64,000 bases of DNA from Scalesia atractyloides (lineage: Eukaryota > Streptophyta > Magnoliopsida > Asterales > Asteraceae). The position numbers and the translations under genes were made by a program. This document shows, one piece after another, positions 22,301 to 33,372 of this stretch. The notes below the pieces were generated by a model that saw only the letters and a list, made by a program, of their open reading frames with translations, was not told the DNA's origin and made no database searches. Position 1 is the stretch's first letter. Every line of letters begins with the position of its first letter. The stretch spans positions 53,763,137 to 53,827,136 of the forward strand of contig CAMTDV010000017.1 in assembly GCA_947069175.1 (NCBI GenBank). Reading direction: 5' to 3'.

Positions 22301-23392
22301 TATGATTTGGAAATTATGTGATACGTTTTTGGAGAAAAACATGGTTTTGGATATAAATATGTTTCGGGATGAAACAGATTTTGGAATAATGATATATGCG
22401 TTTCGGGGATGAAACGGGGATTTTACGGCGTTATGGGATAGAACGACCGTGTGGATTTAAAATGTTTAAATCTAAAGTTGTAACGAATTGGCCCGGTCTC
22501 AAGAGAGTGAGTATCAGGATCAGGCTTACGTTTCGGTGGGGACGTCAGGGATTCGTACAATGTGTTATATTAAATTTTATCATTTTAGCAAGACATATAT
22601 ATTGTTCATAAGGTTGGAACCTTGGGTGACCCATTGCGGGCACTTTGCGCAAACTTAGCCATTTAATGGATTGCGTGGAATTGTTGATAGATCTATCGGG
22701 TTGACAACCCCGTCGTGACCGGTAGCTCCGTGTCATGTCAGGCGACGAATTTATATTCTTTTATTGTCTAGCATTGATTATACCCTTAATGTTAATATAT
22801 AGATTGTAATGTCTTGCAAACTTATCAATCTGAACAAATGGATGTTAAAAAATTAATATGTGAAAACCTTGGGAAAATGTCGAAATATCTTAAGATCCTT
22901 ATAAAGAAGGAATGCTTACGATGACTGACCATTGGCGTTTTATTAAGGAAATAAATAAACTTTCGAAAATATTATTTGGATGTTTTGATTTTAAACACAT
23001 AATTAGAAAGTTTTTCCTTGGATTAAATTATTTTAAATTTGAATATGTGAGCTCACCCTCCTTTGTGTTGACACTTGATTTTAACGTGTTCTTCAGGTAC
23101 TTGAGCATAGCTTCGGGAATTATGGCATATCTTGTGGTTGTGATGCATGTTTGTTTAATAATAAACTTTGGACACTTTTAAAACTTATTTGGGACCGACT
23201 GTATTAAGATCCATAAGGATCAAGCCAACTTAACTATGTTATGGTTATGGTTTGTGTTTAAATTTGGAAACAATGTTTTAATTAAGTAATATGTCCAAAT
23301 TAACGATGCATCATCCACTAAGATATTTATGGGCACCAACTTCCGTCACCATTAGGTTTGTATTTCCGCTGCGACGTTTTTCGGGTGTTACA
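19384..23392 (+). repeat. 5' LTR of element G
   Basis: 4009 bp, starts TATGACACCCGGC where the 3' LTR has TGTGACATCCGGC, so the terminal TG has mutated to TA. It ends GGGTGTTACA. A candidate promoter region with TATATAT lies near 20045-20100, followed by a pyrimidine-rich stretch (CTCTCTCTCC) like a plant 5' UTR. Putative polyadenylation signal AATAATAAA is near 23157. Confidence 0.93.
22166..23096 (+). other. candidate intron in 5' LTR of G
   Basis: Donor AAAG|GTGAGT and acceptor GTTCTTCAG|G, 931 bp. Both are preserved in the 3' LTR (32135-33071) and have counterparts in the unrelated solo LTR. Confidence 0.5.
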
Positions 23393-23397
23393 GAAGT

Positions 23398-23411
23398 TGG
23401 TATCAGGGCCA
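23398..23411 (+). promoter_or_regulatory. primer binding site of G
   Basis: TGGTATCAGGGCCA, initiator Met tRNA type with one A-to-G change from TGGTATCAGAGCC, five bases after the LTR end. Confidence 0.85.
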
Positions 23412-23647
23412 ATGGTTGTTAGCGAACTTGATGTTTTCAGGGGAAAACTCTAGACTTCAACCAAAGAATTTTGAGATATAAGTCCAAAATTCGCGAAGCC
23501 AAAATTTTTAAATAAACATGTATTTTTATCATGTATGAGAACCATTGCGTGTTATTGTGCATACGTGTTAATTTGTTTATTTGGGCCTTATGTGTTATTT
23601 TTCGTTTAAACACACACTTACTTTGTACGGTTATATGTATGTCACAG

Positions 23648-24531
23648 ATGTCGCACGAGCACGAGGTCATCGATATTACTGACTCTAAGAGCGAGTAAGA
23701 ATTCGAGACTTCACCTTGATCCGTATTACCAGAGGTACCCCTACGATTCCACAGTTTGTTGATGCGGCCGGATTCGCTTCGTCCTTCCATGTTAACCCTG
23801 TTGCGTTCGTAAGCCAAGTTGACCCCCGTTATGCTTTTACAAGCAACGGTTGGATCGAAGACGATGATGATGATGCTCCACCCTCGATTTATGAGATCGG
23901 GCAATCATCAGATACCGTGCCTGTTATCGATGATGTGGATAGAAGTGTTCCGTTGATCGGAGGATCTTATACTGTCGCACTAGCAGTAGATGCTACCGTT
24001 GTTAGGGCTCAGCCATTAGAGCAATTGGTCGTCTCATCTACTGTCGTTGCTGAGCCCACTACTAAGATCCCTCCACCTGTTGTTACCGAGTCGTCATTTC
24101 CGTCGATCGAGTCACGCGCTCCTTCTGCATCCCTTTTAGTATACTTTCGACGTAGGAAGAGGATACGACCAGCTGGAGACATCGCTTCAACTTCCAGAGC
24201 TGAGACTGCATCTGCTTCGAGGAAGCAGAAAGGAGTGTGGGTTAACGGATGTTCTCACTACGACCGTCAGTTGGGGGCCATACGCGGAGATCTGGAGGCG
24301 ATCAGGGCAAAAGTGAAGGATCTAGAAGGGCAAATGGACTGTTTGATAAGCTTAAGGACTTGGATGACAGTGCAATGGATCAGATGCACTGGAGGAGCTT
24401 GTGAGGAAGCTTCTAGAGTTTGTTGGCATGAAGAAATGATAGTTGTTTGTCATTTGTGTTGTTTGTTTGTTTTGTACTTCACTTCGATAAACCCTTATAT
24501 TGGCTTGCATGCCAAATTTTTGGATATTTAG
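23648..24531 (+). pseudogene. leader ORF upstream of gag in element G
   Basis: ATG at 23648 opens a short frame (MSHEHEVIDITDSKSE) closed by TAA; the main frame from 23716 runs 271 residues. It is acidic and proline/serine-rich first (DDDDDAPPSIYE), then has a short heptad-like segment (AIRGDLEAIRAKVKDLEGQM). No known domain. Its position before gag fits the leader ORFs of long-LTR gypsy elements. The end of the frame and 24440-24780 may be spliced out before the gag ATG at 24781, but I cannot prove this. Confidence 0.45.
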
Positions 24532-24780
24532 GAGGAAATTTCATCAAGACTTGCTGTTGGTGGTTGATTATGTCACACCAAATTTTGGTTAGTTGTTGTA
24601 CTATGAACAAGCTTTGTAATTTCCGTGATAAATATCAATGATATGGGTTCTCTTTTGGTTAAATTATTCTCATTATTATGTGGATGCATGTGTATTGTTT
24701 AGTCCACTATTATTTAATGATTGAAATATTTAAGCAATGTCTTATGTTGATATTATTATTGCAATAATAGAAACGACAGG

Positions 24781-25854
24781 ATGCCGCCAAAAGCAAGACA
24801 GGGTACTGGACTACTTACCACCCCAAAAGAGTTGGCACAACTCATAGCCCAACAGGTTAATACTGCCTTAGAACAGCGTGAAGCTAACCAAAATATTGGG
24901 CAAGGACGTGGACGTGGTGCTCCTAGGCATGGTGATGGTGGTATACAGATCGGAAACCCGCAAGGTAATATAATGATCATAAAAGTTTTAGTAGTTCCTG
25001 TGTTATGACATAATCAGAGAGTAATCTTGATTTTCATTAACCTTGTGAACAGTGCATGGATGTACGTATAAAACATTTCAGGGCTGTAACCCACGATCAT
25101 TTATCGGTGCTGAAGGGCCTCTTGAAATCACCAGATGAATCGAAAAGATGGAGTCGGTGATGGCCATCAGCGGTTGTGCGGCTGATCAGAGGGTTAGATA
25201 TGTTTCATGTTCAATTCTAGACGAAGCTTTATCCTGATGGAACACTCAAGTTCAAGTTTTGGGCGAAGATGCGGCTGACGGTCTTACCTGGAATGAACTA
25301 AAAGAGATGCTTCTAAAGGAATACTGCCCGCGAAGTGAGATGCAAAAGATTGAGACTGAATTCTGGAATATGACCATGGAAGGTCTGAATGTCAGAGCAT
25401 ATACGTCTCAGTTCAATGATTTGGCTAGACCGGTTCCACGGATGGTCACTCCTGAGTACGTTAAGGTAGAAAGGTATATCTGGGGATTGTCGCCACAAAT
25501 TCGTAGTATGGTTACGTCAGCGAAGCCCATTACCTATCTAGAAGCTACTACTCTAGTGAAATCATTAGCGGATGATGCTGCTCGCAAACGTAACTTTAAC
25601 AGGAAAGAGGAGACTGGGAATTCGTCTGGAAAGGTCAAGGCAGATGAGAAATCTGAACAATCGAAGCATGCTGAGTCTAGATCTGGGGATTCGTGGAAGC
25701 GAAGATCTGAGAGCTCGAGGAAAGATTCCGATGTGAAGTGTGAGAAGAAACGCGATTCGGGGAAAGCATATGTGGCTAGTGCTAGTGATTCAAGGAAGGA
25801 TAATGCCAGGGATGGCGGAAGTGATTCAGTAAGGAAGACTCATGGTGATGAGTA
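24781..25854 (+). pseudogene. gag: gypsy gag, capsid region
   Basis: Gag begins MPPKARQGTGLLTTPKELAQ at 24781. After 24964 the sequence leaves the gag frame and returns at 25053 with CTYKTFQGCNP, so 24965-25052 behaves as an intron. A TGA at about 25135-25137 stands where Trp is expected (LEITR*IEKMESV). The retrotransposon gag domain then runs through WNELKEMLLKEYCPRSEM, FWNMTMEGLNVRAYTSQFN and YIWGLSPQIRSMV. A charged Ser/Lys/Asp tail precedes a TAG at 25852-25854. Confidence 0.85.
24965..25052 (+). other. candidate 88-bp intron in gag of element G
   Basis: Donor CAAG|GTAATA, acceptor GTGAACAG|TGC, branch-like CATTAAC just upstream. Removing it keeps the frame and leads straight into conserved gag sequence. 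Confidence 0.5.
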
Positions 25855-26698
25855 GCGAAAATGTACCAGGTGTGGTCGATCTAGACACGCGACGCGTGAG
25901 TGCTATGCCAAAAGCACCGCAGATGGAGTCAAGCTTGAGGGTTGCTTCGAATGTTGAAAGCAAGGACATATCAAGCGAAATTGTCCATCGTTGAAGAATC
26001 AGGGTGCTAGGGGCAGAGCTTTTGAGCTGAATGCTAGGAAGGCATGTGATGATCCTGCAATTGTTACCGGTACGTTCCTAATCAATGACCATTCTGCGTT
26101 TATACTATTTGATACTGGTTCTGACTTGAGTTTTGCTTTGAAAAACTTTGAACCGTTTCTGTGTTCTCAAACAAGTAAGCTAAGTAAAAAGTAATCGATA
26201 GAATTAGCAAATGGAAAATTGATAGAGACTAGCGAAGTTATTCACGGTTGTAGAATTCGGTTATGTGATCATAGTTTTAGTATCGATTTACTACCAGTAG
26301 AGCTGGGTAGTTTTGATGTAGTCGTTGGGATGGATTGGCTATCCAAGAACGGAGCTGAGATCATTTGTTTGGAGAAACAAGTGCGGATACCTCGTCCTGG
26401 TGGTGGTGAAGGTTTAGTTGTTCACAATGACCAATCGAGTCGAGTATCAAAAGTGGTTAGTCTTATGAACATGCACAAGATGTTGCGTAAGGGCTATCCT
26501 GCGTTCTTGGTTAACGTAGTGGATACGAATGCCAAAAGTGGGAAGATTGAAGAAATTCCTGTAGTTCGTGATTATCCGGAAGTTTTCCCTGAAGACTTGC
26601 CTGGATTACCCCCTGCGAGACAGATTGAGTTTAAGATTGATCTTGTACCTGGTGCTGCAGCGATTGCAAAATCTCCTTATAGATTAGCGCCGTCTTAA
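25855..26698 (+). pseudogene. pol: gypsy zinc knuckle, aspartic protease and RT entry
   Basis: Two cysteine-histidine boxes: CTRCGRSRHATREC, then CFEC, a TGA at about 25958, and KQGHIKRNC. The second knuckle is interrupted by the stop. Protease has FDTGSD at about 26108-26125 with the catalytic Asp intact, and a later VVGMDWLSKNGAEI stretch typical of gypsy protease. The end (DLPGLPPARQIEFKIDLVPG, PYRLAPS) is the conserved approach to RT. A TAA at 26696-26698 separates it from the RT frame. Confidence 0.88.
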
Positions 26699-27259
26699 AT
26701 GAAAGAATTGTCAAATCAGCTTCAAAAACTATTAGACAAAGGTTTCATACGTCCAAGCTTTTCGCCTTGGGGAGCGCCTGTGTTGTTCGCGAAGAAGAAA
26801 TATGGTTCCTTCAGAATGTGTATTGATTACGGAGAGTTGAACAAGCTGACTATCAAGAATCAGTACCCGTTACCAAGAATTGACGATTTATTCGACCAGC
26901 TTCAAGGATCAAGCTACTACTCGAAGACAGACCTACGTTCAGGTTATCACCAATTGAAGATTGCTGAGGAAGATGTTCCGAAGACTGCTTTTAGAACATG
27001 TTACGGCCATTATGAGTTCTTAGTCATGCCTTTTGGCTTGACTAATGCGCCTGCAGTGTTCATGGATCTCATGAACAGGGTATGCAAACCCTATTTGGAT
27101 AAATTCGTGATAGTATTCATAGACCATATACTAATCTATTCGCGAACCAAAGAAGATCATGAGCAACAATTGAAGATGATTCTGGAGCTGTTGAAGAAAG
27201 AAAGTTCTCTAAATGTGAATTTTGGATTCGAGAGTTGCATTTCCTCGGTCATGTCATAA
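26699..27259 (+). pseudogene. pol: gypsy reverse transcriptase, palm and fingers, active site altered
   Basis: RT that would copy element RNA to DNA. Motifs seen: SPWGAPVLFAKKKYGSFRMC, DYGELNKLT, KTDLRSGYHQ (first catalytic Asp) and MPFGLTNAPAVFMDLMN. The active-site box, normally F-[IV]-D-D, reads FIDHILIYS at 27116-27142: the second Asp is His (CAT, 27125-27127), which should abolish catalysis. The frame shifts near 27220 and continues in the next entry. Confidence 0.93.
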
Positions 27260-27921
27260 ATGAGAAAGGTATACATGTGGACCCGTCGAAGATTGAGCTG
27301 ATTAAGAATTGGGAAGCGCCAAAGACTCCATCAAAGTTGCGACAATTCTTAGGACTTGCTGGGTATTATAGAAGATTCATTGAGAATTTCTCCAGAATAG
27401 CGCAGCCATTAACGTTATTGACCCAGAAGGACAAGAAGTTTGATTGGACAGAAAAGCAGGAGGAAGCTTTTCGGACGTCGAAGGAAAAGTTGTGTAGTGC
27501 ACCAATCCTATCCCTGCCAGAGGGAAATGACTGTGTTGTTGTATACTGTGATGCATCACGTTTGGGCCTTGGTTGCGTGCTTATGCAAAAGGACAAAATG
27601 ATAGCCTATGCATCCAGACAACTGAAAGTGCATGAGAAGAACTACACAACTCATGATTTAGAGTTGGGAGCTGTTGTGTTCGCTTTGAAGATTTGGAGAC
27701 ATTATCTGTATGGCACGAAGTGTACGATTTACACAGACCATAAGAGCCTCCAACATATTTTTTATCAGAAGGAACTCAACATGCGACAGCGGCGTTGGGT
27801 AGAGTTACTCAATGATTATGAGTGTGATATTCGTTATCATCCGGGAAGGCAAATGTTGTTGCTGACATGCTCAGTAGGAAAGAGCGGGAAAAGCCACTGC
27901 GCGTTCATCCTTTGGGTTTGA
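27235..27921 (+). pseudogene. pol: gypsy RT thumb and RNase H
   Basis: HFLGHVINEKGIHVDPSKI and KLRQFLGLAGYYRRFI are the RT connection. RNase H follows with CDASRLGLGCVLMQ, IAYASRQLKVHEKNYTTHDL and YTDHKSLQHIF, keeping the Asp/Glu/Asp residues that can be recognised. The frame shifts near 27850, where a conserved GKANVVAD-like stretch is broken, and overlaps the integrase frame. Confidence 0.92.
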
Positions 27922-28808
27922 CCATACAAACGAGTTTGACCGATCGAATTCGTAATGCACAACGAGAAGCTTTGAAAGATGAGAACCTGAGTAGAGAAGG
28001 TTTGAGAGGTTTGGAATGTGAAGTGATACCAAAAGCGGATGAAGTAATGTACTTCATGAACCGAGTTTGGGTTCCGCTTAGAGGTAACCTATGTGAACTG
28101 GTTATGAACGAGGCTCATAAGTCCAGATATTTGATTCACCCAGGTTCTACCAAAATGTATCAGGATATAAAGGAGTTATATTGGTGGCAGAATATGAAGA
28201 GAGATATTGCGGTGTATGTAAGTATATGTCTGACATGCTCAAAGGTTAAGGCTGAACATCCGAGGTCGTCGGGGCTTCTGCAGCAACCAGAGATTCCTAA
28301 ATGGAAGTGGGAGCATCTTGCTATGGACTTTATCACCAAATTACCCCGTATGTCATGTGGACATGACACCATATGGGTAATTGTGGATCGATTAACGAAG
28401 TCTGCTCATTTTCTAGCCATTAAGGAAACAGACAAGACAGAGAAGATATCGCAGTTGTATCTTGACGAAATTGTAGCCCGACATGGAGTGCCAGTGTCAA
28501 TTATCTCCGATAGAGATGGACGATTTGACTCCAGATTTTGGCAATCTCTTTAGGAGTCGTTGGGTTCTTGTTTGGACATGAGTACTACGTATCATCCTCA
28601 AACGGATGGTCAGAGTGAAAGAACCATTCAGACGTTAGGGGATATGTTGAGAGCGTGCGTGATTGATTTTGGTGGAAGTTGGGATACTCATTTGCCGTTG
28701 GCAGAGTTTTCTTACAACAATAGTTACCACGCTAGTATCAAAGCCGCTCCGTTTGAAGGAAATGTCGATCGCCCTTGTGCTGGGCTGAAGTTGGCGAAAG
28801 GCAACTAA
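27867..28808 (+). pseudogene. pol: gypsy integrase
   Basis: H-H-C-C zinc domain (HPGSTKMYQDI, YWWQNMKRDI, CLTCSKVKAEH). The core has Asp in LAMDFITKLP, Asp in ISDRDGRF and Glu in TDGQSERTIQTL, so the catalytic triad is visible. A TAG at 28551-28553 splits it into 27867-28553 and 28560-28808. Frame lost after 28808. Confidence 0.92.
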
Positions 28809-29360
28809 CCAGACCTGAGCTTATCTAGGAAACCACCGACAAGGTTGTCCAGATTAAGGAAAGGTTGAAAGCTACCGCCGACCGACATAAAATTATGCAG
28901 ACAACCGAAGGAAACCGTTGCAGTTTCAAGTCGGGGATTGTGTTCTGCTGAAAGTGTCACCTTGGAAAGGTGTTGTTAGATTTGAGAAAGGGGGAAAGCT
29001 AAGCCCATGGTATATAGGTCCTTTCGAAATCGCATCTCGAGTTGGATCAGTCGTGTATAGGCTTAAGCTGTCGTAGGATTTGAATAGAGTTCATGACGTG
29101 TTTCATGTTTCCAACTTGAGAAAGTGTTTATCGGATGAGACACTAATTATACCCCCTGATGAGGTTCAAGTAGACGATAAATTGAGATTTATCTAGGAAC
29201 CGGTTGAAGTTCTGGATGACAAGATTCAGAAGCTTAGACGGAGTCGGATTAAGTAGGTCAATGTTCCAAGCGTGGGCCCGAGTTCACATGGGAACGAAAG
29301 GACCAGATGCAACGAAAATATTCGCATCTCTTTAAGTCTAGTGCGAAAACGAAACCTGTG
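28809..29360 (+). pseudogene. pol: gypsy integrase C-terminus with chromodomain-like tail, decayed
   Basis: Across frames and stops: KVSPWKGVVRFEKGGKLSPW and YIGPFEI (the GPY/F module), NRVHDVFHVSNLRKCL, then EPVEVLDDKIQKLRRSRIK. This tail is what remains of a chromodomain used by chromoviruses to target heterochromatin. Confidence 0.7.
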
Positions 29361-29391
29361 GTGTAAGAATTTTGGGGACGAACTTCCTTAA

Positions 29392-29403
29392 ACAGGGGGA
29401 GAC
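29392..29403 (+). promoter_or_regulatory. polypurine tract of G
   Basis: ACAGGGGGAGAC directly before the 3' LTR. Confidence 0.9.
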
Positions 29404-31883
29404 TGTGACATCCGGCTATTTAGGCTGTCCCGTACAAATGTAACACGTGTCATGAATGAATAAAAGGCCTTATTTGATTATATATGATGTTTATATATGG
29501 TACTTAATGTGTTGGTAAATCCAAAGTTTGAAAAAAATACGTTGGCAATATTAAGATAAACGATTATCGCGTAACGGTTAAAATGCGAAACGAATGTCGG
29601 TGACCGCCGAATAATGTTAAAATCCCAAAAATAGTCCGTTATGAGAGAAATAATATGTTTAATCATAATCATGAGGAAAAATTATTTAAAACGCTAAGAA
29701 ACTCTATTTTTCAAGTTTAAGCGCGTACTGCGCGATACTATGCGTATCTGACAAAATACTATCAACACAGCCAGTTCAGGGCAACCAATAATCATTATAG
29801 TAATAATTTGAAAAGTTTATTTTTATAGAATGATAAAAATAAATTAAAACGCTTAAAATCCCTATTTTGCGAATTTAAGCGTGTACTTCGCAACGCAGCG
29901 CGTATACTGCCAATTACCGACAAAGTAACTGGTCCAGACAAATAAAATATTTATTAGTAATATTTTGGTGTGTTTATTTATATAGTGCGTTGAAAATAAT
30001 TTAAAACGCGCTAAAACGCTAGATAAAACGCCCGGTATCCAGTAAAATACGAGTTTTAAGCATATATATGAAATATATATGCATGTATGCGGATATATGT
30101 GTGTGCAGGGACAAGGTGGCAGCCCTAAACTCATCATTCTCCTCTCTCTCTTCCACTTGTTGGATATGGGGACATGCATATGATGATTACAACTTTAAAA
30201 TCTTCCAAAATCTACACAATCTTTCGAAACACACACACCACCATTTTTGAAGTGTCAAGCTTCTGCTTGAAGATCAAAGACATTTTCAAAGAGATTGCAA
30301 GTAGTTTTGAAGGTTCAAAGGTGTTTCCAAACAAGAAGCAAGTTCCATACCATCATACTTCGTTAAAAACCCATCAAAACAAGAAGGTTTAAAATTACTT
30401 TAAAAACTTTGTTCTTGATTCTTGATGAGTTTTGATGGTGATGGAAGTTTCTCTAGTTCTTGAATATAAAAACTAATTTAAAAACCATATCAAATGGGTT
30501 TTCAAAGAAAATGAAAATGGATAAGCATGTGTATGTATGTAGGGCCGTGGGTATGAGTGTGTGTATATATGATTGTGTTTTGAAATTTTGTTAAATGATT
30601 CTTGAAAGATTGAAGTTCATGCATGCATCAAAAGTTATCATAAGAGAATGTTCTAAAAAGGGTTTTGTGATTTGAAAAGTATACGATGAAAAGTGAACTT
30701 ATGGAAGTTCATGTGTGTATGTATATATGTCGTATGTATATATATATGTGTATAGATGCATATGTTGTTTTAAGGTTGATGGATTAAATGTGAAAGAATA
30801 TATATCTTGCATTTAATGAAAATGATTAATATGATGATGGTCATACGAAGATGATTTTCTTGAATAAATGAACATTAAATAAATATGATATTGATGCATA
30901 TGAATACATGCATGTTGATGAAGATATGTTATGGATGCTTTAGGAGCTTGTACATGGACATGCATGTGGGTGTATGCACATAAAAAATGAATAAATGATG
31001 TTATGATAAAAATGATTTTAGATCAGATTATAAAGCATAAAAATAAAGTTATTTGAAGTGTAAAAATAGCACGGAACTTTGACATAAAGTTTACTATCTT
31101 TGCATGTTGTACTATATGCTTAAAAGTGTTGTAAAATACATGAGACCACATGGTTTATGTGCCTTACACAAAAACTGCACTAATATGATTATAACCATCA
31201 TTTTATTCGGTATATAACATGTATTGTGTTAAAATATGAATTCGTTTCGAGTTCGGATGGTTATGGTAACGTTTGACGCAAAACTATGTGGTAAAAACGG
31301 TAGGGTTTTTATGAAACTGTTTTAGCTCAGTAAATAAACTTATATTTTTTATATAATATAAGTGTATTAACTTATATTAATATTATTTGGTTTTGGTTGG
31401 TCATATGTGACTTCCGACACCCGAAAACATTACCGAATCACTAAAATACTCATTTTCAATGTACACTAGAATGGATTGTTCATCGGTGAACCTTATGTGT
31501 TTAAATGTGTTATGTGATTTAAATATGTGAATATGATAATATGTTAAGTGTTGACATGATAGCGGAAATTAAGACTATGCATGTACGCTTGTATGTTTAA
31601 AACGGTAGAATCGGTAAAATCGCGTTAAATGTGTAACTTATTTGTCGAGCATGAAAATTGATACATACGTTAACTTAATAAGTTATTTCATGTATGCATG
31701 CTTTAAAAATGATAAAGTGTATAAGTTAACGAGATTTGTGTGTTATGATATTGTGTTTATGTGCACGTTTATGTATATATATTACGACGCGCAAATCATA
31801 GATATAGTACGTATAAACGGGAATGTTAACAGGTATAACATTAAATTTACCAATAAAGTCGTTCAGGTGCAAAATCTTAAAGT

Positions 31884-31939
<56 letters not shown>

Positions 31940-33367
31940 CTCATATATATATTATTATGCCAACATAATAAAAAATAATGACTTTTCGAGAAAATCTCAA
32001 AGTTTTGTGAAAATTCTAAGTAGTGGAGAAACTTAGAAATTTTATAATATATTGATTATTAAATCGCGCCTACGTATGTTAGGACGTGTAGAAACAAATT
32101 GTGGGATCGCGATATTTTAAATACGCACCCAAAGGTGAGTGTCACTAAACCCCTCTTTTTATTGTTTTACTATACGTTTTGGGGGAAGAACACGCCTTAA
32201 AACGATAAGTATACGTTTTCGTATAACATATGCCTTTGATTAAATTATAAATATATTTTCGTGGAAAATATGATTTGGAAATGATGTGATATGTTTTTGG
32301 AGAAAAACATGGTTTTGGATATAAATATGTTTCGGGATGAAACGGATTTTGGAATAATGATATATGTGTTTCGGGGATGAAACGAGGATTTTACAGCGTT
32401 ATGGGATAGAACGACCGTGTGGATTTAAAATGTTTAAATCTAAAGTTGTAACGAATTAGCCCGGTCTCAAGAGAGTGAGTATCGGGATTAGGCTTTCGTT
32501 TCGGTGGGGACGTCGGGGATTCGTACAACGTGTTATAATAAATTTTATCATTTTAGTAAGATATATATATTGTTTATAAGGTTGGCACCTTGGGTGACCA
32601 TTGCGGGCACTTTGCGCGAACTTAGCCATTTAATCATTAATATGGATTGCGTGGAATTGTTAATAGATCTATCGGGTTGACAACCCGTCGCGACCGGTAG
32701 CTCCATGTCATGTCAAGCGGCAAATTTATATTCTGTTATTGTCTAGCGTTGATTATACCCTTAATGTTATTATATAGCTTGTAATGTCTTGCAAACTTAC
32801 AAATCTGAACAAATGGATGTTAAAAAATTTAATATTTGCAAACCATGGGAAAATGTCGAAATATATTAAGATCCTTATAAAGAAGGAATGCTTACGATGA
32901 CTTGCCATTGGCGTTTTATTAAGGAAATAAATAAACTTTCGAAACTATTATTTCAATGTTTTGATTTAAACACATAATTAGAAAGTTTTTCCTTGGATCA
33001 AATTATTTTAAATTTGAATATGTGAGCTCACCCACCTTTGTGTTGACACTTGATTTTAACGTGTTCTTCAGGTACTTGAGCATGGCTTCGGGAATTATGG
33101 CGTATCTTGTGGTTGTGATGCATGTTTGTTTAATAATAAACTTTGGACACTTATAAAACTTATTTGGGACCGACTGTATTAAGATCCATAAGGATCAAGA
33201 CAACTTAACTATCTTATGGTTGTGGTTTATGTTTAAATTTGGAAACAATGTTTTAATTAAGTAATATGTCCAAATTAACGATGCGTCGTCCACTAAGATA
33301 TTTATAGGCACCAACTTCCATCACCATTACATTTGTATTTCCGCTGCGACGTTTTTGGGGTGTTACA
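29404..33367 (+). repeat. 3' LTR of element G
   Basis: 3964 bp, TGTGACATCCGGC...GGGTGTTACA, collinear with the 5' LTR over its length. Differences include an AT microsatellite (25 repeats at 31887-31936 against about 6 at 21956-21967), a missing stretch near 21340-21370 and small indels, so the insertion is not recent. Confidence 0.95.
31887..31936. repeat. (AT)25 microsatellite
   Basis: Uninterrupted AT dinucleotides. The ORF calls over it are meaningless. Confidence 0.98.
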
Positions 33368-33372
33368 ATACT

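Larger units (their letters stand above)
19384..33367 (+). mobile_element. element G: complete Ty3/gypsy element with 4-kb LTRs
   Basis: About 14 kb. 5' LTR 19384-23392, primer site, leader ORF, gag, protease, RT, RNase H, integrase, chromodomain-like tail, polypurine tract and 3' LTR 29404-33367, flanked by perfect ATACT duplications (19379-19383 and 33368-33372). Domain order PR-RT-RH-IN is gypsy. Very long LTRs and an EPVE... chromodomain-like tail suggest the Tekay/Del chromovirus lineage (inference). Stops, frameshifts and an altered RT active site make it inactive. Confidence 0.95.

Noticed and set aside
23716..24531. Leader ORF of G as a host gene
   Set aside because: It lies between the primer site and gag of a complete element and shows no host-gene structure.
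31642..31944. Open frames over the AT repeat
   Set aside because: Tyr/Ile runs are a translation of the microsatellite.
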